The translations under genes were made by a program, and so were the position numbers. DNA of 64,000 bases from Shinella sumterensis (lineage in GTDB: Bacteria > Pseudomonadota > Alphaproteobacteria > Rhizobiales > Rhizobiaceae), in the NCBI RefSeq assembly GCF_004514425.2, contig NZ_MYFN02000004.1, forward strand, positions 1 to 64,000, read 5' to 3'. Numbering within the stretch: position 1 is the stretch's first letter; the number at the start of each line of letters is the position of its first letter. The notes below the pieces were generated by a model. The model was not told the DNA's origin. It did not search any database and saw only the letters and a program-made list of their open reading frames with translations. This document shows, in pieces, positions 16,035 through 24,945 of the stretch.

Positions 16035-17867
16035 ATGTCCGCCGCCGAACTGCTAGCCCTTCGTCGCTTTGGCGATGGTGAGATCGTCACCCTCGCCAAG
16101 CTGGTGATCGAAACGGCATTCCAGCCGATCGTCGAGGCCGCGACCGGCTCGGTCTTCGGCTACGAATCCCTGATGCGCGGCTTCGATCGCCTTGGCTTCC
16201 AGTCGCCGCTCGATCTCATCGACCGGGCGCACGAGGCCGGCCAGCTCATGGCGCTGGAGCACATGGTCAACAGCCGGGCGATCGCCGCCTTCGCCGCACT
16301 GCCGGATTTCCGCGCCCGCACGCTGTTCGTCAATCTCGATTCCCGCCTCGTGTCGGAAGGATCCGTCCTTGTCGATCGCCTGGCCGGCCATCTGCAACGC
16401 GCCGGCATTCCGGCGTCGTCGATCTGCTTTGAAATCTCTGAACGCTTCGACAACGATACCCTGCCGGACTTCGCCGATCTCGTGCGCAAGCTGCGCCTAG
16501 CCGGCTTCAAGCTCGCCATCGACGATTTCGGCGTGGGCCATAACGGCCTGAAGCTGCTGTGCGATCACCCGGTGGATTACCTCAAGATCGACCGGCATTT
16601 CATTTCCGGCATGGAGGCCGATGCGCGCAAGCGCCATCTCGTGCGCCACACCGTCAATGCCGCCCATGTGCTGGGCACCCGCGTTATCGCGGAAGGCGTG
16701 GAGACGGAGGCGGAGTTCATCGCCTGCCGCGACGCCGGCTGCGATCTCGTGCAGGGCTGGTTCATCTCGCGGCCGGTGACCGACTTTTCGGCGCTGAGCC
16801 CGGTCTATCCGCAGGTCGACCGCGCAGGCGGCATCCGCCGCAACTCCCGCACGCTCGACAGCATCCTGATCCGCCGCGAGATCGAGCATGTCGCGGTTCT
16901 GCGCGAGAATGAAAGCCTGGAAGCCGTCTTCGAGTTTTTCCGGCGCGATCCCAAGCGCACCTTCTTCCCCGTGCTGAACGCCAATGACGAGCCGCGCGGC
17001 ATCGTGCACGAATATCATGTGAAGGAGCTGAGCTATCATCCCTTCGGCCGCGATCTCCTGAAGAACAAGCTCTACCAGAAGGGCCTCTCGCACTTCGTCA
17101 CGACGGCGCCGATTGCCGATCTCGACACGCCGGCCGAACAGCTGCTCGACGTGTTCACCGGCATGGGCGGCAACGAATGCGTCATCCTGACAGAGCGCAT
17201 GCGCTATGCCGGCATCCTCTCGGCATCGTCGCTCATCAAGATCATCAACGAGAAGCGCCTGAAGACGGCGGAAGACCAGAACCCGCTGACCGGGCTGCCG
17301 GGCAATCGGTCGATCCGCGATTACCTTCAGGACAAGGCGCTCGACGGCGATCAGCTGCGCTGTCTGTGTTATTTCGACTTCGACAATTTCAAACCGTTCA
17401 ACGATCACTACGGCTTCCACAAGGGCGATATGGCGCTCTCGCTCTTCGCCTCGCTGCTGCGCCGGGAATTCGTCGGCGACGATGCCTTCATCGGCCATGT
17501 CGGCGGCGACGATTTCTTCGCCGGCGTTTCCGGCCGGCCCGTCGTCGACGTGCGCATCATCCTGGAACGCCTGCTTGCCGATTTCAGCCGCGAGGTGCGC
17601 CTGTGCTATTCGCCGGAGGATCAGCTCGCCGGCGAAATCCGCGGCCATGACCGCGCGGGCCAGGCCGCGCGTTTTCCGCTCATGCGCTGCTCGGCCGTCG
17701 TGCTCGTCGTGCCTGAAGGCGAGATCATCAGCGATGCCGGGCAGATCAGCAGCCGGATCGCCACGCTGAAAGCCGATGCCAAGGCCAGCGCCGTAGGGCT
17801 CGTGCTGGCGTCGACATCCGCCCACGGCGAGCCTTTGGCCGGCACTGAGATTTCGTTGCCTTCCTGA
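16035..17867 (+). CDS. EAL-CBS-GGDEF protein, cyclic-di-GMP turnover
   Basis: A 610-residue cytoplasmic protein. An N-terminal EAL domain (about residues 15-255) has the ESL metal motif (YESLMR), FEISERF, IDDFGVGH, KIDRHF and IAEGVET, so phosphodiesterase residues look intact. A CBS pair follows (about 280-405), a nucleotide sensor. The C-terminal GGDEF domain (about 415-580) has GGDDF at 490-494 instead of GGDEF, and no inhibitory RxxD in the usual place, so cyclase activity is doubtful. I prefer the ATG at 16035 (GGAG upstream) over a TTG at 15942. It stands alone between the crcB operon and a quinone reductase. Confidence 0.9.
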   Translation: MSAAELLALRRFGDGEIVTLAKLVIETAFQPIVEAATGSVFGYESLMRGFDRLGFQSPLDLIDRAHEAGQLMALEHMVNSRAIAAFAALPDFRARTLFVNLDSRLVSEGSVLVDRLAGHLQRAGIPASSICFEISERFDNDTLPDFADLVRKLRLAGFKLAIDDFGVGHNGLKLLCDHPVDYLKIDRHFISGMEADARKRHLVRHTVNAAHVLGTRVIAEGVETEAEFIACRDAGCDLVQGWFISRPVTDFSALSPVYPQVDRAGGIRRNSRTLDSILIRREIEHVAVLRENESLEAVFEFFRRDPKRTFFPVLNANDEPRGIVHEYHVKELSYHPFGRDLLKNKLYQKGLSHFVTTAPIADLDTPAEQLLDVFTGMGGNECVILTERMRYAGILSASSLIKIINEKRLKTAEDQNPLTGLPGNRSIRDYLQDKALDGDQLRCLCYFDFDNFKPFNDHYGFHKGDMALSLFASLLRREFVGDDAFIGHVGGDDFFAGVSGRPVVDVRIILERLLADFSREVRLCYSPEDQLAGEIRGHDRAGQAARFPLMRCSAVVLVVPEGEIISDAGQISSRIATLKADAKASAVGLVLASTSAHGEPLAGTEISLPS

Positions 17868-17974
17868 AGCTCTGCGAAAACATGCGCAAACCGGGGCAAG
17901 CGATTCAAAGGATTCACGCTTTCGGCTAGAATCGCTGCAACAAGGAAGACAGCGCAAACGACCGGGAGGTTTCC

Positions 17975-18973
17975 ATGCCCCATCCAAATTCCATGCTCCA
18001 TGTCGGCCTGAACGGCTTCGGCGGGCCGGAGGCCATGACCGTGACGGAAGGCCCGGTGCCGCAGCCGAAGGACGGCGAAATCCTCGTGCGCGTCGCGGCG
18101 GCCGGCATCAACCGGCCGGACGTGCTCCAGCGCAAGGGCGAGTACCCGCCGCCGCCGGATGCAAGCCCCATCCTCGGCCTGGAGATCGCCGGCGAGGTCG
18201 TGGCGGTCGGCAAGGACGTGAAGGGTTACGCGCCGGGTGACATGGTCTGTGCGCTCGCCAATGGCGGCGGCTACGCGCAATATTGCACGGTGCCCGCCGG
18301 CCAGGCCCTGCCGTTCCCGAAAGGCTACGATGCGGTGAAGGCCGCGGCGCTGCCGGAGACCTTCTTCACCGTCTGGGCGAACCTCTTCATGATGGCCGGG
18401 CTGAAGGAAGGCGAGAGCGTGCTCATCCACGGCGGCTCCAGCGGCATCGGCACGACGGCGATCCAGCTCGCATCCGCGCTTGGCGCGCGCGTCTTCGCGA
18501 CGGCCGGATCTGCCGAAAAATGCGAGGCCTGCCTTGGCCTCGGCGCAAGCCGCGCCATCAACTATCGCGAAGAGGATTTCGTCGCGGTCATCGCGCAGGA
18601 GACGGGCAACGCCGGCGTCGACGTCGTTCTCGACATGATCGGTGCCGCCTATTTCGAGCGGAACCTGAAGTCGCTCGCCCGCGACGGGCGCCTGTCGATG
18701 ATCGCCTTCCTCGGCGGCGCCGTGGCCGAAAAGGTCAACCTCGTCCCCATCATGACGCGCCGCCTGCATGTCACCGGCTCGGCCATGCGGCCGCGCACGG
18801 CGGCGGAAAAGCAGGAGATCCGCGACGCGCTCCTGGCCACGGCCTGGCCGCTTCTGGAAGCCGGGCGCGTCGCCCCGGTCATCCATGCCGTCATGCCGTT
18901 CGACAAGGTCGCGGACGCACACCGGATGATGGAAGAGGGCGATCACATCGGCAAGATCGTGCTGACCTTCTGA
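17975..18973 (+). CDS. NAD(P)H:quinone oxidoreductase, PIG3-like
   Basis: A 332-residue zinc-free member of the medium-chain dehydrogenase/reductase superfamily, closest in pattern to the PIG3/TP53I3 quinone reductases. It shows [18 protein letters not shown], the substrate-domain start, and the NADPH-binding loop [14 protein letters not shown] (about residues 152-165). The zinc ligands of alcohol dehydrogenases are absent. GGAGG lies six bases before the ATG. Monocistronic as far as can be seen; the gene ends three bases before the stop of a convergent GGDEF gene. Confidence 0.92.
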   Translation: MPHPNSMLHVGLNGFGGPEAMTVTEGPVPQPKDGEILVRVAAAGINRPDVLQRKGEYPPPPDASPILGLEIAGEVVAVGKDVKGYAPGDMVCALANGGGYAQYCTVPAGQALPFPKGYDAVKAAALPETFFTVWANLFMMAGLKEGESVLIHGGSSGIGTTAIQLASALGARVFATAGSAEKCEACLGLGASRAINYREEDFVAVIAQETGNAGVDVVLDMIGAAYFERNLKSLARDGRLSMIAFLGGAVAEKVNLVPIMTRRLHVTGSAMRPRTAAEKQEIRDALLATAWPLLEAGRVAPVIHAVMPFDKVADAHRMMEEGDHIGKIVLTF

Positions 18974-18976
18974 CGG

Positions 18977-19951
18977 TTACGATTGCGCCCGCTCGATGCG
19001 GTCGCGGCCGAGATGTTTGGCGCGATAGAGCGCCCGGTCAGCCCGTTCGAACAGGTCGTCGGCTGCGTTGCCGCAATATTCGGCGACCCCCGCCGACATC
19101 GTATAGGTGCAGTCGAGGCCGGGCTGCGGCTCCTCGCGCGGCAGGTGGCGGCGCAGCCGCTCCATCGCGGCCGTCGCCTCGCCAAGGCTCGTGTCGGGCA
19201 TCAGCACGAGGAATTCCTCGCCGCCCACGCGGGCGAGCATATCGCCGCCGCGCAGGTGCTGCCGGCCGGTGGCCGCGAAATGGCGCAGCACGTCGTCGCC
19301 GCGCGCATGGCCGTAACGGTCGTTGATCGATTTGAAATGATCGAGATCGATGAGCGCGAGCGACAGTGCCGTGCAGTTGTGGAAGGCGTGCTGCATGGCG
19401 GCATCCAGCCGCTCCATCGCCGCGCGGCGGTTGAAGAGGCCCGTCAGCGGGTCCGTATCCGCCGCGTGCCGCGCCGCCTCGTGCGCGCGCTGCAGCACCT
19501 GCTCGTGCGATTTCAGCAGCGTGATATCCGTGAAGACATGCCACAGCCAGCCGCCCGGAAGCAGCGTCTCGTCCGCCTGAAGCCAGCGCTCGTCGCTGGT
19601 CTCGATCTCGAAGACACGTTGCGGGCTGCTGCGCCGCTTCAGCCGGGCCATGGCCAGAAAGTCCTCGATCGGGGCCTCCATTTTCGGGCCGACCCGCTCC
19701 AGATGACAGTGGCGCATGATGTCGGCGAAGGTGCGCGCCCCGGGCTGCACGTCGAACAGCAGCTTGAAGGCGGTCGAACCGTAGGACAGTTCGTCATTCG
19801 GCGAAAACAGCGCGAAGGCGACGCCGGAGGCCTCCAGCCCGGAGAGGATCAGACCCGTCGTCGTGCTGTCACGCAGCAGGGACGGCGGAAGAATCGTCTC
19901 CAGCGGCATCTCGCCATGCTCGATCCATCCTTGCCGGCTGTTTTCGCTCAT
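18977..19951 (-). CDS. PAS-GGDEF diguanylate cyclase
   Basis: A 324-residue soluble protein. The N-terminal 150 residues form a PAS-like sensor (ASGVAFALFSPNDELSYGS ... WHVFTDITLLKSHE), followed by a GGDEF domain starting DTDPLTGLFNRRAA. The active-site motif is GGEEF (243-247) with an inhibitory-site RGGD (234-237) five residues before it, so it should be an active cyclase with product feedback. The start at 19951 follows GGAGGAAAAG directly. Likely makes cyclic di-GMP in response to an unknown ligand. Confidence 0.93.
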   Translation of the reverse strand: MSENSRQGWIEHGEMPLETILPPSLLRDSTTTGLILSGLEASGVAFALFSPNDELSYGSTAFKLLFDVQPGARTFADIMRHCHLERVGPKMEAPIEDFLAMARLKRRSSPQRVFEIETSDERWLQADETLLPGGWLWHVFTDITLLKSHEQVLQRAHEAARHAADTDPLTGLFNRRAAMERLDAAMQHAFHNCTALSLALIDLDHFKSINDRYGHARGDDVLRHFAATGRQHLRGGDMLARVGGEEFLVLMPDTSLGEATAAMERLRRHLPREEPQPGLDCTYTMSAGVAEYCGNAADDLFERADRALYRAKHLGRDRIERAQS

Positions 19952-20100
19952 CTTTTCCTCCAGCGACAGAATCGCCGCCCGCCGGTGACGATAGCGGCGC
20001 TTTGCACAGGAAGCGAGCAATGTCGTGATTGCGCCGCGCGTTTGTCGTTAATACGCCATTAACTTGAACCTCTCCTGGCCCATTCCGACACGAAAACCGC

Positions 20101-20838
20101 TCAGATGCCGATACGGCCGATGGCGGGGATCTTGATGGCCGGGCGCATCAGGTCGACGCCCGCGACGAGGCCCATGATGTGGAGCTCCAGGCCGCTGCGC
20201 AGGCCGGCGGAAACCCCGAGCAGGCCGTAGAGCGTGGCGTGAACGTCCCTGCCGTCGGCGTCGAGCGCGAACAACCTGCCCTCGGGCAGGTAGTCGCGCC
20301 CCACCGCGTCCGGCGGCAGCACCACGCCGAGTTCCGGCACGGAGCGCAGCACATGCGCGACGAACGTGTTGGAGTTCGGCCCCGGCCAGATGCGATAGGC
20401 GCCCGGCGTCGCATAGGGATAGTCGGCGATCGCCTTCTCGATCTTCGGGATCAGCCGCGCGGCCTCGTCGCCGCTGACGGACACCACGACGCGCGGCGTG
20501 TTGGAATACCAGTAGGCATCGGGCGCATAGCCGTTCTTGCGCACCGGCGTGCCCCAGCCGACCTTGTCATAGCGGTTGTAGCCGGCCGCGTTCGCCTCCT
20601 TGGTGACGATCCAGGCGTGGCTGGCGACAGCACCCTTCATGCCGCCCGTGGCAGCGGAGAAGATATGGATCGTCGCCTGCGGCGTGTCCTTCGCGGCGGG
20701 CAGGATGCCGGCGGATTTCCAGTTGGCCTCGCGCCAGCTGTGCGGCCGGTCCTTGATGTACCAGTAGCCTGCCGAGGCGAGCGCCGGCATGAGATAGATG
20801 ACCAGGAACAGGACCAGGACATTCCTCAGAAGTTTCAT
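20101..20838 (-). CDS. DUF3750 family protein
   Basis: A 245-residue protein with an N-terminal membrane helix or signal anchor (residues 5-25, LVLFLVIYLMPALASAGYW) and a periplasmic domain of the DUF3750 family (IHIFSAATGGMKGAVASHAWIVTK, then WPGPNSNTFVAHVLRSVPEL). The W-P-G-P-N-S-N-T-F block is the most conserved part. The function is unknown, though the N-S-N-T-F-x-x-H stretch resembles an active site. The ATG at 20838 has GGAG at nine bases. Divergent from the asparaginase gene. Confidence 0.88.
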   Translation of the reverse strand: MKLLRNVLVLFLVIYLMPALASAGYWYIKDRPHSWREANWKSAGILPAAKDTPQATIHIFSAATGGMKGAVASHAWIVTKEANAAGYNRYDKVGWGTPVRKNGYAPDAYWYSNTPRVVVSVSGDEAARLIPKIEKAIADYPYATPGAYRIWPGPNSNTFVAHVLRSVPELGVVLPPDAVGRDYLPEGRLFALDADGRDVHATLYGLLGVSAGLRSGLELHIMGLVAGVDLMRPAIKIPAIGRIGI

Positions 20839-20922
20839 GCGGGGCATCTCCGAAAATCGCGTGTGCGCAACCGTGTTTTCGGATAATACCGCACCGGAAA
20901 CCGGAAATTTGAGGGCATCATC

Positions 20923-21930
20923 ATGGCAAACCCCGTCCTTGTCGAAGTCACGCGCGGCAACCTTGTCGAAAGCCGCCATCGCGGCATGGTCGTCGTGGTC
21001 GACGGCGATGGCAAGGTGGTGTTTTCGCAGGGCGATGTCGAGGCCGGTGTCTTCCCGCGCTCGGCCTGCAAGGCCATGCAGGCGCTGCCGCTCATCGAGA
21101 GCGGTGCGGCCGATGCCCATGCCTTCGGCAACCAGGAACTGGCGCTCGCCTGCTCCTCGCATAACGGCGAGGCGGCCCATGCGCGCCTTGCCGGCACGAT
21201 GCTGGCGGCGGCCGGCGTGGATGAAAGCGTGCTGGAATGCGGCGCGCACTGGTCCTTCGAGCAGCCCGTGCTGATCAACCAGGCGCGCCTGCTCGACCGG
21301 CCGAGCGCCCTGCACAACAACTGCTCGGGCAAACATGCCGGCTTCGTCTGCGCCGCCTGCCACACCGGCAAGGACCTCGAAGGCTATGTGCGCTACGAGC
21401 ATCCGGTGCAGGCCGAAATCCGCGGCGTCATGGAAAGCCTGACGGGGGCCGCACTCGCGGTCGACAATTGCGGCGTCGACGGCTGCTCCATCCCCACCTA
21501 TGCCGTGCCGCTGAAGAGCCTCGCGCACGGCTTCGCGAAGATGGCGACGGGCACGGGCCTTGCGCCCGAACGCGCCAAGGCCTCGCGCCGGCTGATCGAG
21601 GCGTGCATGGCCGAACCCTTCTTCGTCGCCGGCACGGGCCGCGCCTGCACGCGCCTCATGGAAACCGCGCCCGGCCGCATCTTCGCCAAGACGGGCGCCG
21701 AGGGCGTGTTCTGCGCCGCCATTCCCGAACAGGGCATCGCGATCGCGCTCAAATGCGAGGACGGCACGACGCGCGCCGCCGAAAGCATGGTCGCCGCCAC
21801 GCTCGCCCGCTTCTTCACCGAAGAGCCCGATATCCACGCCGCGCTGATGGCGCAGGCCAATCGCTCCATGTCGAACTGGAACCGCATCCATGTCGGCGAT
21901 ATCCGCGTGACGGACGCGCTGGTCGCCTGA
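20923..21930 (+). CDS. L-asparaginase, Rhizobium etli type (class 3)
   Basis: Hydrolyses asparagine to aspartate and ammonia. The 335-residue protein belongs to the R. etli family that is unrelated to the E. coli enzymes and folds like serine beta-lactamases. It keeps the two Ser-Lys tandems (S47-x-x-K50 in RSACKA; S79 in CSSHNGE) and the zinc-ligand residues C134 and K137 (NNCSGKHAGF) plus the cysteine of DNCGVDGCSIP, as in ReAV. It is probably cytoplasmic since no signal is seen. The ATG follows GAGGG at eight bases. Substrate range (asparagine only, or wider) is not visible. Confidence 0.92.
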   Translation: MANPVLVEVTRGNLVESRHRGMVVVVDGDGKVVFSQGDVEAGVFPRSACKAMQALPLIESGAADAHAFGNQELALACSSHNGEAAHARLAGTMLAAAGVDESVLECGAHWSFEQPVLINQARLLDRPSALHNNCSGKHAGFVCAACHTGKDLEGYVRYEHPVQAEIRGVMESLTGAALAVDNCGVDGCSIPTYAVPLKSLAHGFAKMATGTGLAPERAKASRRLIEACMAEPFFVAGTGRACTRLMETAPGRIFAKTGAEGVFCAAIPEQGIAIALKCEDGTTRAAESMVAATLARFFTEEPDIHAALMAQANRSMSNWNRIHVGDIRVTDALVA

Positions 21931-22686
21931 TCAGGCCTCGATGACCTCGACGCCCATATCGCGATAGGGCGCCAGCACGTCAGAAGACAGTCCGGCCGGC
22001 ACGATGAGGCCGCTGGCCGCAGCGAGCGGCATGATCTTCCATGGCGAGGCGAGGCCGAGTTTTTCCCGGGTCAGCAGCACGAAGGTCGCGGCCGCGTTTT
22101 CCGCGACGCTGCGCTTCGTCGCGGCTTCCTCCATGTCGCCGGTGGTGAGGCCGTGGCTCGGATGGGCGGCGGTCACGCCCATGAAATAGAGATCCGCCTT
22201 CAGGCCGCGAATGGTCTCGAGCGCCTGTGCCCCCATTGCCACCATCGAATGTTTGTAGAGCCGGCCGCCGACGAGCACGACATCCGCGCTCGGGTGGCGT
22301 TCGAGCTCGCAGGCAATGGTCGGGCTGTGCGTGACCACCGTGAAGGCGAAACTGCGGGGCAGGGCGCGGGCGAGTGCCGCGGTCGTCGTGCCGCCATCGA
22401 GAAAGATCACCTGTCCCGGTTCGATCATCGCGGCTGCGCGGGCGCCGAGCGCGGCCTTCTCGTCCGTCGAAAGCGATTGGCGCGCGGCAAAATCCGGCAG
22501 CGGCGGCGAGAGCGGCAGCGCCCCGCCATGCACCCGCTTCAGCAGGCCTTCCGCCGCCATGTCCCGCAGGTCCCGCCTGATCGTGTCCTCCGAGAGGTCC
22601 AGCTCCGTGGCAAGCGTCTTGGCGATGATCTCGCCGTCGCGGTTCAGCCTCTCGACGATCATGGCTCTTCGCTGGCTTGTCAGCAT
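21931..22686 (-). CDS. DeoR/GlpR-family repressor
   Basis: A 251-residue regulator with an N-terminal DeoR winged helix (MLTSQRRAMIVERLNRDGEIIAKTLATELDLSEDTIRRDL) and a C-terminal sugar-phosphate-sensing domain (FLDGGTTTAALARALP, VVLVGGRLYKHSMVAMG). It should bind a phosphorylated sugar or nucleoside. I take the ATG at 22686, seven bases after GGAG; a GTG two codons earlier is possible. It is divergent from a DUF4406 gene and the gap carries a large palindrome with a third half-site, so both genes are probably its targets. Confidence 0.93.
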   Translation of the reverse strand: MLTSQRRAMIVERLNRDGEIIAKTLATELDLSEDTIRRDLRDMAAEGLLKRVHGGALPLSPPLPDFAARQSLSTDEKAALGARAAAMIEPGQVIFLDGGTTTAALARALPRSFAFTVVTHSPTIACELERHPSADVVLVGGRLYKHSMVAMGAQALETIRGLKADLYFMGVTAAHPSHGLTTGDMEEAATKRSVAENAAATFVLLTREKLGLASPWKIMPLAAASGLIVPAGLSSDVLAPYRDMGVEVIEA

Positions 22687-22707
22687 GTTCACGCTCCATC
22701 TTGACTC

Positions 22708-22765
22708 TGCATGAAATTACACGAATATGCATGAAGTATCCAGAAAATTCCGGATATTTCATGCA
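22708..22765. promoter_or_regulatory. Palindromic operator region of the DeoR/DUF4406 divergon
   Basis: Two 18-base arms (22728-22745 and 22748-22765), differing at two positions, form a palindrome around an AA centre. A third copy of the half-site TGCATGAA begins at 22708, exactly 20 bases (two helical turns) from the one at 22728. It covers most of the gap between the two divergent genes, so it should control both. Confidence 0.7.
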
Positions 22766-22784
22766 TTATTGTGAGGAATACGAC

Positions 22785-23147
22785 ATGCTGATCCTGATCG
22801 CCGGCCCCTATCGCTCGGGCACGGGAGACGACCCGCAAAAGATGGCGGAGAACCTGAAGCGGCTGGAGGCGCCGTCCTATGCACTGTTCAAGGCGGGGCA
22901 TGTGCCGATGATCGGCGAATGGGTGGCGCTGCCCGTCTGGCATGCGGCAGGCGGCGAAACGATCGGTGATGCGTTGCACGAAGAGATCTTCTATCCCGTG
23001 GCCCATCGCCTGCTTGAACTGTGCGAAGGTGTTCTGCGATTGCCAGGCGCCTCGAAGGGGGCGGATAACGATGTGCGCATCGCGCAGGCGCGCGGCATCC
23101 CGGTCTGGTACCGGCTGGAGGACGTACCGGGCTGCGCTGCCGCATAA
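22785..23147 (+). CDS. DUF4406 protein, nucleoside deoxyribosyltransferase-like
   Basis: A 120-residue protein beginning MLILIAGPYRSGTGDDP, which matches the DUF4406/nucleoside 2-deoxyribosyltransferase-like fold (IAGPY motif that lies at the nucleotide pocket). Later GEWVALPVWHA and the DNDVRIAQARGIPVWYRLEDVP end fit the same family. The gene is divergent from a DeoR repressor and is probably controlled by it, so a role with phosphosugars or nucleosides is plausible but not proven. The ATG at 22785 has GAGGA seven bases upstream; longer in-frame starts lie inside the operator. Confidence 0.78.
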   Translation: MLILIAGPYRSGTGDDPQKMAENLKRLEAPSYALFKAGHVPMIGEWVALPVWHAAGGETIGDALHEEIFYPVAHRLLELCEGVLRLPGASKGADNDVRIAQARGIPVWYRLEDVPGCAAA

Positions 23148-23245
23148 ATTAATGCAGCCGCATGTCGGGAATGGGCCCGCCGTCACGTCCTTGTGGCATG
23201 ACGGGGTGATCGCGCCCCGCCGCGCAACCAACAAGGAGGACATCC

Positions 23246-23641
23246 ATGCGCATGATCTTCGTCAACCTGCCCGTCAAGGACCTGGCCGCCACGCGCCGCT
23301 TCTTCGGCGCGCTCGGCTTTTCCTTCAACGAACAGTACAGCGACGACACGGCCATCTGCATGGTCGTGGACGAGAACATCTACGTCATGCACCTGACGGA
23401 GGAGAAGTTCGCCCAGTTCGTGACCGGCAAGGTCGGCGATCCCGAACAGCAGACGCAGGTCCTGACCTGTCTTTCGGCCTCCAGCCGGCAGGAGGTCGAT
23501 GACCTCAAGGCCAAGGCGCTTGCCGCCGGCGGCCGCGAATGGAAGCCGAACATGGAGTTCGGGCCGATGTACGGCTGCTCGTTCCAGGATATCAGCGGCA
23601 ATGTCTGGGAGATCATGTACATGGACCAGACCGGCGGCTGA
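23246..23641 (+). CDS. VOC-family (glyoxalase/bleomycin resistance) protein
   Basis: A 131-residue member of the vicinal oxygen chelate superfamily: MIFVNLPVKDLAATRRFFGALGFSFN as first beta-alpha-beta unit, and YGCSFQDISGNVWEIMYMD as the last, with the usual metal-ligand glutamate. The second half includes a typical YCAT-type insertion. It probably acts as a dimer in detoxification or ring cleavage; the substrate cannot be told. The Shine-Dalgarno (AAGGAGG) is strong. A bidirectional hairpin follows. Confidence 0.88.
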   Translation: MRMIFVNLPVKDLAATRRFFGALGFSFNEQYSDDTAICMVVDENIYVMHLTEEKFAQFVTGKVGDPEQQTQVLTCLSASSRQEVDDLKAKALAAGGREWKPNMEFGPMYGCSFQDISGNVWEIMYMDQTGG

Positions 23642-23661
23642 GCCCACATCGTTGAAAGCAG

Positions 23662-23691
23662 AAGGCCTGCGCCGGAAACGACGCAGGCCTT
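23662..23691. terminator. Bidirectional intrinsic terminator
   Basis: AAGGCCTGCG (23662-23671) and CGCAGGCCTT (23682-23691) form a perfect 10-bp stem between two convergent genes. Confidence 0.8.
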
Positions 23692-23705
23692 TGCATATCC
23701 GCGTA

Positions 23706-23900
23706 TCAGGCCGGGCGCCTGCCGCAGTCCTCCGCCACGTCGCGCGGGCGAAACAGGCCGAAGGGCAGGTCGCCCAGGGCGCGGCCGTCCATCGCGCTGA
23801 TATCGGGATGGGACAGCGGGTCGCGCGCCCAGACAGGCATGTCCGACCCGTCGGCATCGGACCTGAACATATTCGCCAGCCTGGAGAAAATCTTGAACAT
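23706..23900 (-). CDS. Small hypothetical protein, 64 residues
   Basis: A short protein with a helical, amphipathic start (MFKIFSRLANMFRS) and a well-ordered, charged rest with D-P-L-S-H-P-D-I-S and ALGDLPF. It has a good Shine-Dalgarno (GGAGAAGGCA) before the ATG at 23900. The terminator at 23662-23691 serves it too. I do not recognise its family; similar short proteins are widespread in Rhizobiaceae, as far as I recall. It is divergent from a LysR gene. Confidence 0.7.
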   Translation of the reverse strand: MFKIFSRLANMFRSDADGSDMPVWARDPLSHPDISAMDGRALGDLPFGLFRPRDVAEDCGRRPA

Positions 23901-24003
23901 TGCCTTCTCCTCGCGATGCGTTACCATTGATGATGACTGATAATCGCGCCGCAACGCCAAAGCTGCAATCGAGTAGTTCGGGACGAGATTATAGAAAACC
24001 TAT

Positions 24004-24945
24004 ATGAAGAACCTCAACCAGGTGCATCTGAACGGCCTGCGGGCCCTTGAAGCGGTGGGGCGGCTCGGCTCGCTTCAGGCGGCAGCCGATGAGCTTGGCG
24101 TCACCGTCGGCGCCGTCAGCCAGCAGGTCATCAGGGCAGAGGAACAACTGGGCCGCCCGATCTTCGACCGTACCGCGCGCGGGCTGCGCGAGACGGCGTT
24201 CGGCGGGCCGTTTCTGGCCACGTTGTCGGCGGGCTTTCGCCAGTTGTCCGAAGCGGTCGCCACCACGCGGCGCAGCGACGATGCGATCCTGACCATTTCC
24301 GTCGCGCCAATCTTCGCCTCCCGCTGGCTCATCCACCGGATCGACCGCTTCGCAGCCCTTCATCCGGATATCAGCCTGCGCATCGAGGCGACGACCATGC
24401 TGGTGGATCTCGCCCGTTCCGATGTCGACCTGTGCATTCGCGTCGGGCCGGGCGGCTGGCCGGATGTGAAGACGGAGTATTTCCTGCCGCAGGTGCTGTT
24501 TCCGGTCTGCGCGCCGGCGCTGGCGGAAAAGATCAGGACGCCGAAGGACCTTTCAAAGCAACCGGCCGTCGTCGATGGCAACGAGGCCTTCACCTGGGAG
24601 CGCTGGCTGGAGGCCGCGGGCCTCGACGTGCCGCCGCCCCGGGCGCGGCATGTCTTTTCCGATGCGTCGCTCTGCCTCGATGCCGCCATGGCGGGGCAGG
24701 GGGTGCTGCTCGCCTTTCCCGTCCTCGCCTCATGGGCGCTGCGCGAGGGGCGGCTGGTCGCGCCGTTCCCCATCCGGGTGGAAACCGGCATGGGCTACTA
24801 TTTCGTGACCGCACCAGGCGTGCCGGAGCCGCGCAAGGTCACCGTCTTCAAGCAATGGCTGCGTGCCGCCATGGCGGAGGATGCGGACGGCTTTTCCGGC
24901 GCCGTCATTCCAGCTCGCCGCTCCGCGTCTCCATCATCGCCTTGA
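24004..24945 (+). CDS. LysR-family regulator
   Basis: A 313-residue LysR protein with N-terminal winged HTH ([34 protein letters not shown]) and a C-terminal effector domain. The DNA-binding part resembles GcvA-like members. The effector and target are unknown; the divergent 64-residue gene shares its promoter region. No clear Shine-Dalgarno precedes the ATG, so the start is less certain. Its final 41 bases overlap the 3' end of the convergent GST gene. Confidence 0.9.
   Translation: MKNLNQVHLNGLRALEAVGRLGSLQAAADELGVTVGAVSQQVIRAEEQLGRPIFDRTARGLRETAFGGPFLATLSAGFRQLSEAVATTRRSDDAILTISVAPIFASRWLIHRIDRFAALHPDISLRIEATTMLVDLARSDVDLCIRVGPGGWPDVKTEYFLPQVLFPVCAPALAEKIRTPKDLSKQPAVVDGNEAFTWERWLEAAGLDVPPPRARHVFSDASLCLDAAMAGQGVLLAFPVLASWALREGRLVAPFPIRVETGMGYYFVTAPGVPEPRKVTVFKQWLRAAMAEDADGFSGAVIPARRSASPSSP

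Noticed and set aside
20839-21891. Extension of the DUF3750 frame to 596 codons across the asparaginase gene
   Set aside because: The extension is antisense to a well-conserved asparaginase; the real start is at 20838 with a ribosome site.
24905-24945. Frameshift in the LysR gene at its 3' end
   Set aside because: The convergent overlap with the GST gene is only 41 bases and both ends look natural for their families.
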